Source: Streptomyces sp. CB01635 | Lineage (GTDB): Bacteria; Actinomycetota; Actinomycetes; Streptomycetales; Streptomycetaceae | Assembly: GCF_002803065.1 (NCBI RefSeq) | Contig: NZ_NNBL01000002.1 | Span: 372,001-436,000, forward strand | Direction of reading: 5' to 3' | DNA length: 64,000 nucleotides | Part shown: piece after piece, positions 8,883 to 17,915 of the stretch | Numbering within the stretch: the stretch's first letter is position 1 | Layout: each line of letters begins with the position of its first letter | Made by a program: the position numbers and the translations under genes | Notes under the pieces: model-generated | What the model was told of the DNA's origin: nothing | The model's database searches: none | What the model saw: the letters and a program-made list of their open reading frames with translations, nothing else

Positions 8883-8917
8883 GCGTGCCCCGCCCCGGCA
8901 ATCGGGACGGGGCACGC
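8883..8917 (-). terminator. Terminator of aceE
   Basis: Inverted repeat with GCGTGCCCCG-C-CCCG against CGGG-A-CGGGGCACGC around a 5-nt loop, starting 12 bp after the aceE stop. Confidence 0.75.
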
Positions 8918-8928
8918 ATGACAAGGGA

Positions 8929-11628
8929 CTACAGGCCGTAGCGCTCGCGCGCCTCCTTCACGGCCGAGGCATTGACCTCGCCGCGGCGGGCGAGCTGGGC
9001 CAGGGCCGCGACGACGATCGACTGCGCGTCGATGCCGAAGTGGCGGCGGGCCGCCTCACGGGTGTCGGAGAGACCGAAGCCGTCCGCACCGAGCGAGGAG
9101 TAGTCCTGCTCGACCCACTGCGCGATCTGGTCGGGGACCTGGCGCATGTAGTCGGAGACCGCGAGGACCGGGCCCTGGGCGCCGTCGAGCGCCGTACGGA
9201 TGTAGGGAGTGCGCTCCTCGCCGCGCAGGATCGCCTCGTCCGCCTCCAGGGCGTCGCGGCGCAGCTCGGTCCAGGAGGTCGCGGACCACACGTCGGCGGC
9301 GACACCCCACTCCTCGGCCAGCAGTTTCTGCGCCTCGAGGGCCCAGTGGATCGCCGTGCCCGAACCGAGCAGCTGGATGCGCGGGGCGTTGGCGGCCGCG
9401 ACGTTCACCCCGGCCGACTCGGCGGTGTTGAAGCGGTAGAGGCCCTTGAGGATGCCCTCGTCCACGCCCGCGGGCTTGGCCGGCTGCGGCATCGGCTCGT
9501 TGTAGACCGTCAGGTAGTAGAAGACGTCTCGGTCCTCGCCCGGGGCCGCCTCGCCGTACATGCGGCGCAGACCGTCCTTGACGATCGCGCCGATCTCGTA
9601 CGCGAACGCCGGGTCGTAGGACAGCGCGGCCGGGTTGGTCGCCGCGATGACCGGCGAGTGACCGTCCGCGTGCTGCAGACCCTCACCCGTCAGCGTCGTA
9701 CGGCCCGCGGTGGCACCCACCAGGAAGCCGCGGCCCAGCTGGTCGCCGAGCTGCCACATCTGGTCGGCCGTGCGCTGCCAGCCGAACATCGAGTAGAAGA
9801 TGTAGAAGGGGATCATCGCCTCGCCGTGCGTGGAGTACGCGCTGGCGGCGGCGATGAAGTCCGCCATGGAGCCGGCCTCGGTGATGCCCTCGTTGAGGAT
9901 CTGGCCGTCCGTGGCTTCCTTGTAGTACATCAGCTGGTCGCGGTCGACCGGCTCGTACGTCTGCCCCTTGGGGGAGTAGATGCCGAGCGACGGGAACAGC
10001 GACTCCATGCCGAAGGTGCGCGCCTCGTCCGGGACGATCGGCACCCAGCGCTTGCCGGTCTCCTTGTCGCGTACGAGGTCCTTGACCAGGCGTACGAACG
10101 CCATGGTCGTGGCCACGGACTGCGATCCTGAGCCCTTGTCGAAGGACGCGAACGCCTTGTCGGCCGGGGCCGGCAGCGGGGCGATCGCGTGCGTGCGGCG
10201 GGCCGGGGCGGGGCCGCCGAGGGCCGCGCGGCGCTCCTGGAGGTAGCGGACCTCGGGGGAGTCGGCGCCCGGGTGGCCGTAGGGGACCTGGCCGTCGACG
10301 AACTGGCTGTCGGAGATGGGCAGTTCAAGGAGGTCACGCATGTCCTTGAACTCGTCCACCGTCAGCTTCTTCATCTGGTGGTTGGCGTTCTTGGACTCGA
10401 AGCCCTTGCCGAGCGTGAAGCCCTTGACCGTCTGGACCAGGATCACGGTCGGCGCGCCCGCGTGCGACAGGGCCGCACGGTAGGCCGCGTACACCTTGCG
10501 GGGCTCGTGGCCGCCGCGCGAGACCTTGAAGCACTCGGCGATCTTGTCGTCCGTGAGCAGCCGGCCCAGCTCGACGAGCGCGGGCTCGGAGCCGAAGAAG
10601 TGCTCGCGGATGTACGCGGCGTCGCGCGTCGCGTACGTCTGGAACTGGGCGTCCGGCACCTCGCGCAGCCGGCGCACGAGCGCGCCGGTCGTGTCGAGCT
10701 GGAACAGCTCGTCCCAGGCGGAGCCCCAGAGCGTCTTGATGACGTTCCAGCCGGCGCCGCGGAACTGCGCCTCCAGCTCCTGGACCACGCGGAAGTTGGC
10801 GCGGACCGGGCCGTCGAGGCGCTGCAGGTTGCAGTTGATGACGAAGGTCAGGTTGTCCAGACCCTCACGCGAGGCGAGCGCCAGGGCCGCGGTGGCCTCG
10901 GGCTCGTCCATCTCGCCGTCACCGAGGAACGCCCACACGTGCGAGGCGGAGACGTCCTTGATCTTGCGGTTGGTGAGGTAGCGGTTGAACCGCGCCTGGT
11001 AGATCGCCGACAGCGGGCCGAGGCCCATGGAGACGGTCGGGAACTCCCACAGCCAGGGCAGGCGCCGCGGGTGCGGATACGACGGCAGGCCGTCGCCGCC
11101 GGACTCCTGGCGGAAGTGGTCGAGCTGCTGCTCGCTCAGGCGGCCGTCGAGGAAGGCGCGGGCGTAGATGCCGGGGGAGGCGTGGCCCTGGATGTACAGC
11201 TGGTCACCGGAGCCGTCGCCCTCCTTCCCCTTGAAGAAGTGGTTGAAGCCGGTCTCGTAGAGCCAGGCCGCCGAGGCGAACGTGGCGATGTGGCCGCCGA
11301 CGCCGTACTTGGAGCCACGGGTCACCATCGCGGCCGCGTTCCAGCGGTTCCACGCGGCGATCTTCAGTTCCAGCGCCTCGTCACCCTCGATCGCCGGCTC
11401 TGCGGCGGTCGGGATGGTGTTGACGTAGTCGGTCTCGAGGAGCTTCGGCAGCGCCAGGCCTGAGCCCTCGGCGCGCTCCAGCGTGCGGCGCATCAGGTAC
11501 GCGGCACGGTGCGGCCCGGCCGCCTTGGTAACGGCGTCCAGGGAGGCCTGCCATTCGGCGGTCTCCTCGGGGTCGCGGTCCGGGAGCTGGTCGAGCTCGC
11601 TCGGCTGGATTGCGGAGGGGTCGGTCAT
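8929..11628 (-). CDS. aceE: Pyruvate dehydrogenase E1 component (homodimeric type)
   Basis: 899 residues, the full length of AceE. It decarboxylates pyruvate with thiamine diphosphate and passes the acetyl group to the E2 lipoyl domain. The ThDP motif GDGEMDEPEATAALALASRE...NCNLQRLDG is intact; YIQGHASPGIYARAFLDGRL and the His-rich N-terminal region match the E. coli-type enzyme. The ATG at 11628 follows AGGAAGG. It lies downstream of the gntR gene with a 283-bp gap that contains a promoter with an overlapping palindrome and a leader hairpin, so it is probably transcribed from its own regulated promoter. The E2 and Lpd genes are just upstream on the same strand. Confidence 0.97.
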   Translation of the reverse strand: MTDPSAIQPSELDQLPDRDPEETAEWQASLDAVTKAAGPHRAAYLMRRTLERAEGSGLALPKLLETDYVNTIPTAAEPAIEGDEALELKIAAWNRWNAAAMVTRGSKYGVGGHIATFASAAWLYETGFNHFFKGKEGDGSGDQLYIQGHASPGIYARAFLDGRLSEQQLDHFRQESGGDGLPSYPHPRRLPWLWEFPTVSMGLGPLSAIYQARFNRYLTNRKIKDVSASHVWAFLGDGEMDEPEATAALALASREGLDNLTFVINCNLQRLDGPVRANFRVVQELEAQFRGAGWNVIKTLWGSAWDELFQLDTTGALVRRLREVPDAQFQTYATRDAAYIREHFFGSEPALVELGRLLTDDKIAECFKVSRGGHEPRKVYAAYRAALSHAGAPTVILVQTVKGFTLGKGFESKNANHQMKKLTVDEFKDMRDLLELPISDSQFVDGQVPYGHPGADSPEVRYLQERRAALGGPAPARRTHAIAPLPAPADKAFASFDKGSGSQSVATTMAFVRLVKDLVRDKETGKRWVPIVPDEARTFGMESLFPSLGIYSPKGQTYEPVDRDQLMYYKEATDGQILNEGITEAGSMADFIAAASAYSTHGEAMIPFYIFYSMFGWQRTADQMWQLGDQLGRGFLVGATAGRTTLTGEGLQHADGHSPVIAATNPAALSYDPAFAYEIGAIVKDGLRRMYGEAAPGEDRDVFYYLTVYNEPMPQPAKPAGVDEGILKGLYRFNTAESAGVNVAAANAPRIQLLGSGTAIHWALEAQKLLAEEWGVAADVWSATSWTELRRDALEADEAILRGEERTPYIRTALDGAQGPVLAVSDYMRQVPDQIAQWVEQDYSSLGADGFGLSDTREAARRHFGIDAQSIVVAALAQLARRGEVNASAVKEARERYGL

Positions 11629-11709
11629 TGCGCCGCCTTCCTGAGTCGGAGGGGGGTTCCCTTAGCGGAAAGGGTGGGGGTGCCCTAGGTCTTTGGCAGG
11701 ACAGGGCGT

Positions 11710-11728
11710 GGGTCTCTGGTGGAGACCC
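11710..11728 (-). promoter_or_regulatory. Stem-loop at the predicted 5' end of aceE mRNA
   Basis: GGGTCTC/GAGACCC perfect 7-bp stem with a 5-nt loop, beginning about 7-8 nt after the predicted -10 box. It would form the first structure of the transcript, about 80 nt before the start codon. Confidence 0.5.
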
Positions 11729-11735
11729 GTCGGCG

Positions 11736-11766
11736 ACTCTAACTCCCTGATCGATGATCGATCAAA
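11736..11766 (-). promoter_or_regulatory. Predicted aceE promoter with 17-bp operator palindrome
   Basis: On the minus strand TTGATC (11765-11760) and TAGAGT (11741-11736) make a -35/-10 pair with an 18-bp spacer. The perfect palindrome TGATCGAT-G-ATCGATCA (11748-11764) covers the -35 box and most of the spacer. The adjacent gene is an FCD-type GntR regulator, the likely ligand-responsive repressor; this link is inference. Confidence 0.6.
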
Positions 11767-11911
11767 GGGTTGAAGGAGAAAACTTCCTCAGACGGAGAAA
11801 GTGGGCATCCGGTGCCATTGAACGGGGCACCGGGTGCCTTGTTTTCGAAGGCGGTACGGCGAATTCTCGCAGGTGGGAGGGTGCCGCGACGACGTCTGAG
11901 CGGGGTGTGGC

Positions 11912-12535
11912 TCAGGCGCGCGGGGCGCAGCCGAGCACGTGCGCCTTCACCAGCTCGGCGATCGCCGGATCCCGGCGCCGGAACGCGGCCACGAGCGCCT
12001 CGTGCTCCTCCGCGTACGACTGCTGGACCGTGCCGAGCCACCGGATCGACAGGGCCGTGAACACCTCGATGCCGAGGCCCTCCCAGGTGTGCAGCAGTAC
12101 GGAGTTCCCCGCGGCACGCACCAGTTCGCGGTGGAAGGCGACCGTGTGCCGTACCTGGCCCGTCCCGTCGGCCTCCTGGTCGGCGCGGTAGAGGGCCGCC
12201 ACATGGGGTTCGAGGGCCGAGCAGTCCTCGGCCAGCTTGCCGGCCGCCAGCTCCGCCGCGATGGCCTCGAGACCGGCCCTGACCGGGTAGCTCTCCTCCA
12301 GGTCGGCGGCCGTCAGATTCCGCACCCGGACGCCCTTGTTGGGAGCGGACTCGATCAGACGCAGGCTCTCCAGCTCCCGCAGGGCCTCCCGCACGGGCGT
12401 CTGGCTGACCTCCAGCTCCGTGGCGATGCGGCGCTCCACGATGCGCTCGCCCGGCTTCCAGCGCCCGCTGACGATCCCCTCGACGATGTGCTCGCGGATC
12501 TGTTCGCGCAGCGAGTGGACGACGGGCGCGGTCAT
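11912..12535 (-). CDS. GntR-family (FCD domain) regulator, probably of pyruvate dehydrogenase
   Basis: 207 residues; the ATG at 12535 is preceded by GGAGGAG. Residues 6-75 form the winged HTH (LREQIREHIVEGIVSGRWKP, then ERIVERRIATELEVSQTPVREALRELESLRLI). The FCD all-helical domain follows, with the metal/ligand region RHTVAFHRELVRAAGN supplying histidines. FCD regulators bind small organic acids and usually repress by sitting across promoters. Location between the E2 gene and aceE, and the palindrome across the aceE promoter, point to control of pyruvate dehydrogenase in the manner of E. coli PdhR, although the site differs in sequence. Confidence 0.93.
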   Translation of the reverse strand: MTAPVVHSLREQIREHIVEGIVSGRWKPGERIVERRIATELEVSQTPVREALRELESLRLIESAPNKGVRVRNLTAADLEESYPVRAGLEAIAAELAAGKLAEDCSALEPHVAALYRADQEADGTGQVRHTVAFHRELVRAAGNSVLLHTWEGLGIEVFTALSIRWLGTVQQSYAEEHEALVAAFRRRDPAIAELVKAHVLGCAPRA

Positions 12536-12624
12536 GGTGGCTCCTCCAGCGATGGGAAGGTGCGGCCCGAAGGGCCTCATTGAGGGGCGGTGGTCGGGCG
12601 ACGGGCGGGCAGGCCCCAAGGTGC

Positions 12625-12645
12625 GTTGACCTCTAGACAATACGG
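12625..12645. promoter_or_regulatory. Imperfect TTG-N9-CAA element upstream of gntR
   Basis: TTGACCTCTAGACAA, with a central TCTAGA, lies about 90 bp upstream of the gntR start. FCD-type regulators commonly bind TTG...CAA-ended sites, so an autoregulatory site is possible; half-site symmetry is incomplete. Confidence 0.3.
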
Positions 12646-12648
12646 CGG

Positions 12649-12680
12649 CGCCCCCGTCCGGAAGACTCCGGACGGGGGCG
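12649..12680 (-). terminator. Terminator of lpd-sucB transcript
   Basis: Perfect 14-bp stem (CGCCCCCGTCCGGA and its complement) with AGAC loop, 21 bp after the E2 stop codon. Confidence 0.88.
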
Positions 12681-12701
12681 TACGCACTGATGAGACGAGA
12701 G

Positions 12702-14450
12702 TTACAGGCCGAGCTCGACCTCGAACTCGCCGGCCTCCAGGATCGCCTTGACCGTGGTCAGGTAGCGGGCGGCGTCCGCGCCGTCCACCAGACGGTGGTC
12801 GTAGGAGAGCGACAGGAACGTCATGTCCCGGACGGCGATGGTCTCGCCGAGGTCCGGGTGGTTGATGACGACCGGACGCTTCACCGTGGCGCCGATGCCC
12901 AGGATCGCGGCCTGGTTCGGCGGCACGATGACGGTGTCGAAGAGCGCACCGCGCGAGCCCGTGTTGGAGATCGTGAAGGTCGCGCCGGACATGTCGTCCG
13001 GCGTGAGGCCGCCACCGCGGGCCTTGCCGGCCAGCTCGGCGGTCTTCTTCGAGATGCCGGCGATGTTCAGGTCGCCCGCGCCCTTGATGACCGGCGTCAT
13101 CAGACCCTTCTCGGCGTCAACGGCGATGCCGATGTTCTCCGAGTCGAAGTACGTGATGGTGCCTTCGTCGTCGTTGATCCGGGCGTTGACGACCGGGTGG
13201 GCCTTCAGCGCCTGGGCGGCGGCCTTGACGAAGAACGGCATCGGGGAGAGCTTGACGCCCTCACGGGCCGCGAACGCGTCCTTCGCCTTGGCGCGCAGCT
13301 TCATCAGCTTGGTGATGTCGACCTCGACGACCGAGGTCAGCTGGGCCTGCGAGTGCAGGGCCTTCATCATGTTGTCGCCGATGACCTTGCGCATGCGGGT
13401 CATCTTGACCGTCTGGCCGCGGAGGGGAGAGACCTCCAGGGCCGGGGCCTTCGCGGCGGCCGGAGCAGCAGCGGCGGCGGGGGCCGGGGCGGCCTTCGCG
13501 GCCTCGGCGGCCGCGATGACGTCCTGCTTGCGGATACGGCCACCGACGCCGGTGCCCTTGACGGTGCCCAGGTCCACGCCGTTCTCCGACGCGAGCTTGC
13601 GCACCAGCGGGGTCACGTACGCGCCGTCGTCACCGGAGACCGCGGCGGGGGCCGGGGCAGCGGGGGCGACCGGAGCGGGAGCGGCGACCGGAGCCGGGGC
13701 GGCCGGAGCAGCCGGGGCCGGAGCGGCAACCGGGGCCGGAGCCGCGGGAGCCGGAGCCGCGGGAGCGGGAGCGGCGGGGGCCGGAGCGGCGGCCGGAGCC
13801 GGAGCAGCCGGAGCAGGAGCGGCGGCCGGAGCGGCACCGGGAGCACCGATGACGGCCAGCTTGGCGCCGACCTCGGCGGTCTCGTCCTCGGCGACGGAGA
13901 TCTCCAGGAGAACGCCGGCGACCGGGGAGGGGATCTCGGTGTCGACCTTGTCCGTTGAGACCTCGAGCAGGGGCTCGTCCTCCGCGACCTCCTCGCCGAC
14001 CTCCTTCAGCCAGCGGGTGACGGTGCCCTCGGTGACGGACTCGCCGAGAGCGGGCAGCACGACGTCGGTGCCGGAAGCGGCACCGGCGGGGGCGGCCGGA
14101 GCAGCCGGGGCGGCGGCCGGGGCCGCGGGGGCCTCGGCGACGGGGGCCGGAGCGGCGGCCGGGGCCGGGGCCTCGGCAGCGGCCGGAGCCGGGGCGGCGG
14201 CGGGCGCGCCCGTGCCGTCGTCGATGACGGCCAGCTCGGCGCCGACCTCGACGGTCTCGTCCTCGGCGACCTTGATGGAGGCCAGGATGCCGGCGGCGGG
14301 CGAGGGGATCTCGGTGTCGACCTTGTCGGTCGAGACCTCGAGCAGCGGCTCGTCGACCTCGACGCGCTCGCCCTCGGCCTTCAGCCAGCGGGTGACGGTG
14401 CCCTCGGTGACACTCTCACCGAGCGCCGGAAGGGATACGGAAACCGACAT
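12702..14450 (-). CDS. sucB: Dihydrolipoamide acyltransferase E2 with two lipoyl domains
   Basis: 582 residues. Two near-identical lipoyl domains carry TDKVDTE with the lipoylated lysines at about K43 and K168. They are joined by long Ala/Pro linkers that act as flexible swinging arms. A peripheral subunit-binding domain ([20 protein letters not shown], about 285-320) and the catalytic acyltransferase domain ending in [13 protein letters not shown] (active His and DG) follow. Usually annotated as the succinyltransferase sucB; in actinobacteria a single E2 can serve both pyruvate and 2-oxoglutarate dehydrogenases. No E2p-specific gene is present beside aceE, so a shared role is likely. The lpd gene lies directly upstream, 132 bp away. 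Confidence 0.95.
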   Translation of the reverse strand: MSVSVSLPALGESVTEGTVTRWLKAEGERVEVDEPLLEVSTDKVDTEIPSPAAGILASIKVAEDETVEVGAELAVIDDGTGAPAAAPAPAAAEAPAPAAAPAPVAEAPAAPAAAPAAPAAPAGAASGTDVVLPALGESVTEGTVTRWLKEVGEEVAEDEPLLEVSTDKVDTEIPSPVAGVLLEISVAEDETAEVGAKLAVIGAPGAAPAAAPAPAAPAPAAAPAPAAPAPAAPAPAAPAPVAAPAPAAPAAPAPVAAPAPVAPAAPAPAAVSGDDGAYVTPLVRKLASENGVDLGTVKGTGVGGRIRKQDVIAAAEAAKAAPAPAAAAAPAAAKAPALEVSPLRGQTVKMTRMRKVIGDNMMKALHSQAQLTSVVEVDITKLMKLRAKAKDAFAAREGVKLSPMPFFVKAAAQALKAHPVVNARINDDEGTITYFDSENIGIAVDAEKGLMTPVIKGAGDLNIAGISKKTAELAGKARGGGLTPDDMSGATFTISNTGSRGALFDTVIVPPNQAAILGIGATVKRPVVINHPDLGETIAVRDMTFLSLSYDHRLVDGADAARYLTTVKAILEAGEFEVELGL

Positions 14451-14582
14451 GGTTTCTGTTGCTCCTTAGTGGGGTCTCCCCTGCTCGAGCGATGTTGAGA
14501 GCTTGGGGAAGTGCGGAAGTCTGTGGTCGGTCGTCGCGCCCAGGGGACGACAGGGACGACTGGGTCCAGCCTGCGGCCTGAC

Positions 14583-15971
14583 CTAGTCGTGCGAGTGCAG
14601 CGGCTTGCCCGCGAGGGCCAGGTGGGCCTCTCCGAGGGCCTCGTTCTGCGTCGGGTGGGCGTGGATGAGCTGGGCGACCTCGGCGGGCAGCGCTTCCCAG
14701 TTGTAGATCAGCTGGGCTTCGCCGACCTGCTCGCCCATACGGTCGCCGACCATGTGGACGCCGACCACGGCACCGTCCTTGACCTGGACGAGCTTGATCT
14801 CGCCCGCGGTCTTGAGGATCTTGGACTTGCCGTTGCCCGCGAGGTTGTACTTCAGAGCGACGACCTTGTCCGCACCGTAGATCTCCTTGGCCTTGGCCTC
14901 GGTGATACCGACGGAGGCGACCTCGGGGTGGCAGTACGTCACCTTCGGCACGCCGTCGTAGTCGATCGGGACGGTCTTGAGACCGGCCAGGCGCTCCGCC
15001 ACCAGGATGCCCTCGGCGAAGCCGACGTGCGCGAGCTGGAGCGTCGGGACGAGGTCACCGACGGCCGAGACGGTCGGCACGTTGGTCTGCATGTACTCGT
15101 CGACCAGGACGTAGCCGCGGTCCATCGCGACGCCTTGCTCCTCGTAACCGAGACCGGCCGAGACCGGGCCGCGGCCGATGGCGACCAGGAGGACCTCGGC
15201 CTCGAAGGTCTTGCCGTCGGCGAGGGTCACGCGGACGCCGTCCTGCGTGTACTCGGCCTTCTCGAAGAAGGTGCCGAGGTTGAACTTGATGCCGCGCTTG
15301 CGGAACGCGCGCTCAAGAAGCTTGGAGCTGTTCTCGTCCTCGACCGGGACGAGGTGCTTGAGGCCCTCGACGACGGTGACGTCGGTGCCGAAGGACTTCC
15401 ATGCCGAGGCGAACTCGACGCCGATGACGCCGCCGCCCAGGATGATCGCGGACTGCGGGACGCGGTCCAGCTTCAGCGCGTGGTCCGAGGAGATGATGCG
15501 GTTGCCGTCGATCTCCAGGCCCGGCAGCGACTTCGGCACGGAGCCGGTCGCGAGGAGCACGTGACGGCCCTGGACGCGCTGGCCGTTCACGTCCACGGAG
15601 GTCGGGGACGACAGGCGGCCCTCGCCCTCGATGTACGTCACCTTGCGGGAGGCGACGAGCCCCTGCAGGCCCTTGTACAGGCCGGAGATCACGTCGTCCT
15701 TGTACTTGTGGACGCCCGCGATGTCGATGCCCTCGAAGGAGGCCTTGACACCGAACTGGTCAGCCTCGCGCGCCTGGTCGGCGATCTCGCCGGCGTGCAG
15801 CAGGGCCTTCGTCGGGATGCAGCCGTTGTGCAGGCAGGTGCCCCCGAGCTTGTTCTTCTCGATCAGGGCGACGTCCAGGCCCAGCTGCGCTCCGCGCAGG
15901 GCCGCGGCGTAACCGCCACTGCCACCGCCGAGGATCACTAGGTCGAAAACAGTGCTGGCGTCGTTCGCCAC
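14583..15971 (-). CDS. lpd: Dihydrolipoyl dehydrogenase (E3)
   Basis: 462 residues from a GTG at 15971 with GGAGG upstream; a longer open frame has no ribosome site. It reoxidises E2 dihydrolipoamide using FAD and NAD+. FAD-binding GGGSGGYAAALRGAQLG near residue 13, redox disulfide in GGTCLHNGCIPTKALL (about 40-55), NAD motif GGGVIGVEFA near 180, GDL in SAVGDLVPTLQLAH, and the catalytic HAHPTQNEALGEA (His-Glu pair) near the C-terminus are all intact. It is first gene of a probable lpd-sucB operon that ends at the hairpin at 12649. Confidence 0.97.
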   Translation of the reverse strand: MANDASTVFDLVILGGGSGGYAAALRGAQLGLDVALIEKNKLGGTCLHNGCIPTKALLHAGEIADQAREADQFGVKASFEGIDIAGVHKYKDDVISGLYKGLQGLVASRKVTYIEGEGRLSSPTSVDVNGQRVQGRHVLLATGSVPKSLPGLEIDGNRIISSDHALKLDRVPQSAIILGGGVIGVEFASAWKSFGTDVTVVEGLKHLVPVEDENSSKLLERAFRKRGIKFNLGTFFEKAEYTQDGVRVTLADGKTFEAEVLLVAIGRGPVSAGLGYEEQGVAMDRGYVLVDEYMQTNVPTVSAVGDLVPTLQLAHVGFAEGILVAERLAGLKTVPIDYDGVPKVTYCHPEVASVGITEAKAKEIYGADKVVALKYNLAGNGKSKILKTAGEIKLVQVKDGAVVGVHMVGDRMGEQVGEAQLIYNWEALPAEVAQLIHAHPTQNEALGEAHLALAGKPLHSHD

Positions 15972-16201
15972 GTCACGTCCTCCATGCATGTGCGCCGTAC
16001 GCCGGTCTGCAGTGACCGGGCGGCGGCTGGTGTCCGGCCGCTTTTTATGCTTCGGCCCTGTGGTGGGGGCCCTGTCCTGCCAAGGACCCATCCTCGCACT
16101 TGTCGACGGCGGACGGGACGCCGGGCCCGGGGGTGAGACGGCGGTTACACCTGAAACCCGGGTGAGGGGGTCCGGGAAGCTGCGGATTTCGTCGAAAGCG
16201 A

Positions 16202-16235
16202 ACGGTCCCCGGGTGCCTTCGCACCCGGGGACCGT
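16202..16235 (-). terminator. Terminator of pepA
   Basis: Perfect 15-bp stem (ACGGTCCCCGGGTGC and its complement) with CTTC loop, 18 bp after the pepA stop. Confidence 0.9.
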
Positions 16236-16253
16236 CAAGCGTGCCGCTCTGCG

Positions 16254-17789
16254 TCAGCCGAGGTCACCGGCGGCCGTGCGCTCCGCGAGGCGCACCAGCG
16301 TACGGACCGCGGAACCGGTGCCGCCCTTGGGCGTGTAGCCGGACGGGCCGGCCTCGTTGAAGGCCGGGCCCGCGATGTCGAGGTGGGCCCACGTGATGCC
16401 CTCGCCGACGAACTCCTGGAGGAAGAGGCCGGCCACCAGGCCGCCGCCCATGCGCTCGCCCATGTTGGCGATGTCGGCGGTGGCGGAGTCCATGCCCTTG
16501 CGCAGGTCGGCGGGGAGCGGCATCGGCCAGGACGGCTCGCCGACCTCCTCGGCGACCTCGTGGATCGACGTACGGAAAGCGTCGTCGTTCGCCATGATGC
16601 CGAACGTGCGGTTGCCGAGCGCCAGCACCATCGCGCCGGTCAGCGTGGCGACGTCGACGATCGCGTCCGGGGTCTCCTCGGAGGCCTTGGCGATGGCGTC
16701 GGCCAGGACCAGGCGGCCCTCGGCGTCCGTGTTCAGGACCTCGACGGTCTTGCCGGAGTACATGCGAAGGACGTCGCCGGGGCGGGTGGCGGAGCCCGAC
16801 GGCATGTTCTCGGCGAGCGCCAGCCAGCCGGTGACGTTCACGTCAAGACCGAGACGGGCCGAGGCGACGACGGCGGCGAACACGGCGGCGGCGCCGGCCA
16901 TGTCGCACTTCATCGTCTCGTTGTGACCGGCCGGCTTGAGGGAGATGCCGCCCGAGTCGTACGTGATGCCCTTGCCGACGAAGGCGAGGTGCTTGTCCGC
17001 CTTCGACGACGTGTAGGAGAGCTTCACCAGGCGCGGCGGGGCCTCCGAGCCGGCGCCGACGCCGAGGATGCCGCCGAAGCCGCCCTTGACGAGCGCCTTC
17101 TCGTCGAGGACCTGCACCTTGATGCCGTGCTCCTTGGCCGCGGCCGAGGCGACGGCGGCGAAGGCCTCCGGGGTCAGGTCGTTCGGCGGGGTGTTGACCA
17201 GGTCGCGGGCGCGGTTGAGCTCCTCGGTCACGGCGAGGGCGCGCTCCACGGCGGCCTTGAACGCCTTGTCGCGGGGCTTGGCTCCGAGCAGGGCGATCTC
17301 GCCGAGCGGCGCCTTGCCGTTGTCCTTGCCCTCCTGGGCCGACTCCTTGTAGGCGTCGAAGGAGTACGCGCCGAGCAGCGCGCCCTCCGCGATCGCTCCC
17401 GCGTCACCCGGGTCCCCGACGGGCAGCGCGAACGCGGCCTTCTTCGCACCGGCCAGCGTGCGGGCGGCGGCACCGGCGGCGCGGCGCAGGGCCTCCGCGT
17501 CGTACGACTCGTCCTTCTCCGGCACCGGGCCGAGACCGACCGCCAGGACGACCGGGGCCTTGAAGCCGGAGGGGGCGGGGAGCTTCGTCACCTCACCCTC
17601 ACCGCCAGAGGCGCCGAGGGTCTCCAGGACGGCGGCGAGCTTGCCGTCGTAGGCCTTGTCCACGGCCTCCGCGCCGGGGGCGACGACGAGCACTCCGGAC
17701 TTGGATGCAGCACCCTTCGCCACACCGACGACGATCGCGTCAGCACGCAGGCCGGACGCGGCGGCGGTGCTGAGAGTCAGAGCAGTCAC
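16254..17789 (-). CDS. pepA: Leucyl aminopeptidase (M17)
   Basis: 511 residues, normal length. The M17 metal centre is visible: GKGITYDSGGISLKP (catalytic Lys, metal Asp), CDMAGAAAV, and the hallmark NTDAEGRL. It removes N-terminal amino acids from peptides in the cytoplasm, using two metal ions. The GTG at 17789 follows AGGGACC. In some bacteria PepA also binds DNA; nothing here shows that. It ends at a strong hairpin and starts 126 bp after cobS on the same strand, so it may share the cobS transcript. Confidence 0.96.
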   Translation of the reverse strand: MTALTLSTAAASGLRADAIVVGVAKGAASKSGVLVVAPGAEAVDKAYDGKLAAVLETLGASGGEGEVTKLPAPSGFKAPVVLAVGLGPVPEKDESYDAEALRRAAGAAARTLAGAKKAAFALPVGDPGDAGAIAEGALLGAYSFDAYKESAQEGKDNGKAPLGEIALLGAKPRDKAFKAAVERALAVTEELNRARDLVNTPPNDLTPEAFAAVASAAAKEHGIKVQVLDEKALVKGGFGGILGVGAGSEAPPRLVKLSYTSSKADKHLAFVGKGITYDSGGISLKPAGHNETMKCDMAGAAAVFAAVVASARLGLDVNVTGWLALAENMPSGSATRPGDVLRMYSGKTVEVLNTDAEGRLVLADAIAKASEETPDAIVDVATLTGAMVLALGNRTFGIMANDDAFRTSIHEVAEEVGEPSWPMPLPADLRKGMDSATADIANMGERMGGGLVAGLFLQEFVGEGITWAHLDIAGPAFNEAGPSGYTPKGGTGSAVRTLVRLAERTAAGDLG

Positions 17790-17915
17790 GGTGGTGAGGT
17801 CCCTACTTTCATGGTGTCTGAACGAGTTCTGACGGGCCGTGGGGTGTATGGCCCCTTGGGGAGCCTACGCCCGTGGGCGCGAGGGTGCGCTGCGCGGTAT
17901 GTGACCGCGGCCGTG

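Noticed and set aside
13600..14250. Highly repetitive Ala/Pro-coding DNA in the E2 gene
   Set aside because: It encodes flexible linkers between lipoyl domains, a normal property of E2 proteins, not a mobile or CRISPR-like repeat.
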